Shown piece by piece: positions 5,055 through 5,170 of a stretch of 5,170 bases of DNA; position 1 is the first letter of the stretch, and each line of letters starts with the position of its first letter. The position numbers and the translations under genes are program-made. This stretch comes from a bacterium (lineage in GTDB: Bacteria; Patescibacteriota; Patescibacteriia; Patescibacteriales; JALTFF01), in the NCBI GenBank assembly GCA_027007465.1, contig JALTFF010000140.1, positions 1 through 5,170 of the forward strand, read 5' to 3'. The notes beneath the pieces were generated by a model, which was not told where the DNA came from, did no database searches, and was given only the letters and a program-made list of their open reading frames with translations.

Positions 5055-5163
5055 ACAACAAAAAAAGAACACAAGGAAAAGATGTAACTGTGGCTAGCCA
5101 ATAAATAACCACAAATGCCCTCACGGAACATTTCATCTTCTACTTGCGCCCTTATTTTGTTGT
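5055..5163 (-). ncRNA. Candidate structured RNA: three-way junction closed by a long stem
   Basis: On the minus-strand transcript, 5163-5134 pairs with 5084-5055 in one unbroken register: 28 of 30 positions pair, with only U-C (5142/5076) and U-U (5154/5064) mismatches. Inside, P2 pairs AAATGTTC (5133-5126) with GGGCATTT (5120-5113) around loop CGTGA. P3 pairs GTGGTTA (5112-5106) with TAGCCAC (5096-5090) around a 9-base loop. Four bases, GTTA (5088-5085), join P3 to P1. Seven pairs are G-U and would be A-C mismatches on the other strand, so the minus-strand RNA is the functional form. The 85-base core is about 44% G+C in a region near 20-25%. U7 runs follow at 5066-5060 and 5052-5046, and the initiator ATG is 20 bases downstream. 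It could be a leader/attenuator, a free small RNA, or a single-stranded origin hairpin. I recognise no known RNA family. Confidence 0.62.
5060..5151 (-). terminator. Possible intrinsic terminator formed by the structured RNA and its U-run
   Basis: The inner half of the closing stem (GGGCGCAAG at 5151-5143 with CTTGTGTTC at 5075-5067) is followed at once by seven U residues (5066-5060), the usual arrangement for Rho-independent termination. The same U residues can instead pair with the A-rich 5' flank (5163-5152), so terminated and read-through forms could compete. The apical part is much larger than in ordinary terminators. Confidence 0.38.
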
Positions 5164-5170
5164 ATTGACT

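Noticed and set aside
5032..5062. TTGTTG / TATATT promoter immediately before the initiator gene
   Set aside because: Spacing is about 15 bases and the -10-like box nearly touches the ATG, so transcription would begin inside the gene.
5032..5163. Retron, CRISPR-associated RNA or phi29 prohead RNA identity for the structured RNA
   Set aside because: No reverse transcriptase, Cas or packaging gene is adjacent, no direct-repeat array is present, and the loop sequences lack the complementary pair expected of prohead RNA.

Overview
The window is a compact, very AT-rich segment (hand-counted 60-base lines give about 17-30% G+C). Every gene lies on the minus strand, so transcription runs from high to low coordinates. 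It reads as part of the early / DNA-metabolism region of a bacteriophage or prophage. There is a putative replication initiator with two winged helices, a phage-type RecA, an ssDNA-binding-like protein, an HD-domain phosphohydrolase, an SbcD/Mre11-like nuclease subunit, a small Tad2-like (DUF2829) protein and a lipoprotein cut by the window edge. Spacing is tight (4-50 bases for most gaps). Of the stop codons visible, all are TAA except the TGA of recA, and ordinary TGG encodes Trp, so nothing suggests UGA recoding. The host cannot be fixed from this sequence. None of the eight starts has a well-placed Shine-Dalgarno, which suggests a host such as Bacteroidota or a Mollicute-like lineage. However, the one strong promoter has an ordinary sigma70 TTGACA-N17-TATACT form, which is not the Bacteroidota consensus.

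Layout in the direction of transcription: (1) 5163-5055, a candidate structured RNA with a 30-position closing stem around a three-way junction, followed by U-rich sequence; (2) 5034-4321, initiator-like protein; (3) 4316-3339, recA; (4) 3342-3314, a strong promoter whose -35 box overlaps the recA stop codon, then a 5' UTR hairpin; (5) 3251-2364, ssDNA-binding-like protein; (6) 2358-1750, HD hydrolase; (7) 1735-1652, a 27-residue hydrophobic microprotein not previously delimited; (8) 1647-580, metallophosphoesterase; (9) 529-224, Tad2-like protein; (10) 196 to beyond base 1, lipoprotein.

As a working picture (inference), the initiator, RecA and SSB-like proteins serve phage replication and recombination. 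The SbcD-like and HD enzymes process nucleic-acid ends or nucleotides. The Tad2-like protein may sequester a host immune signalling nucleotide, and the lipoprotein acts in the envelope. The promoter in front of the SSB-like gene would let the downstream genes be expressed independently of initiator and recA.

The most unusual signal is the structured RNA ahead of the initiator. It is G+C-enriched (about 44% by hand count of its 85-nt core), folds almost completely, and carries several G-U pairs that exist only on the minus-strand transcript. I do not recognise it as a known riboswitch, ribozyme or housekeeping RNA.
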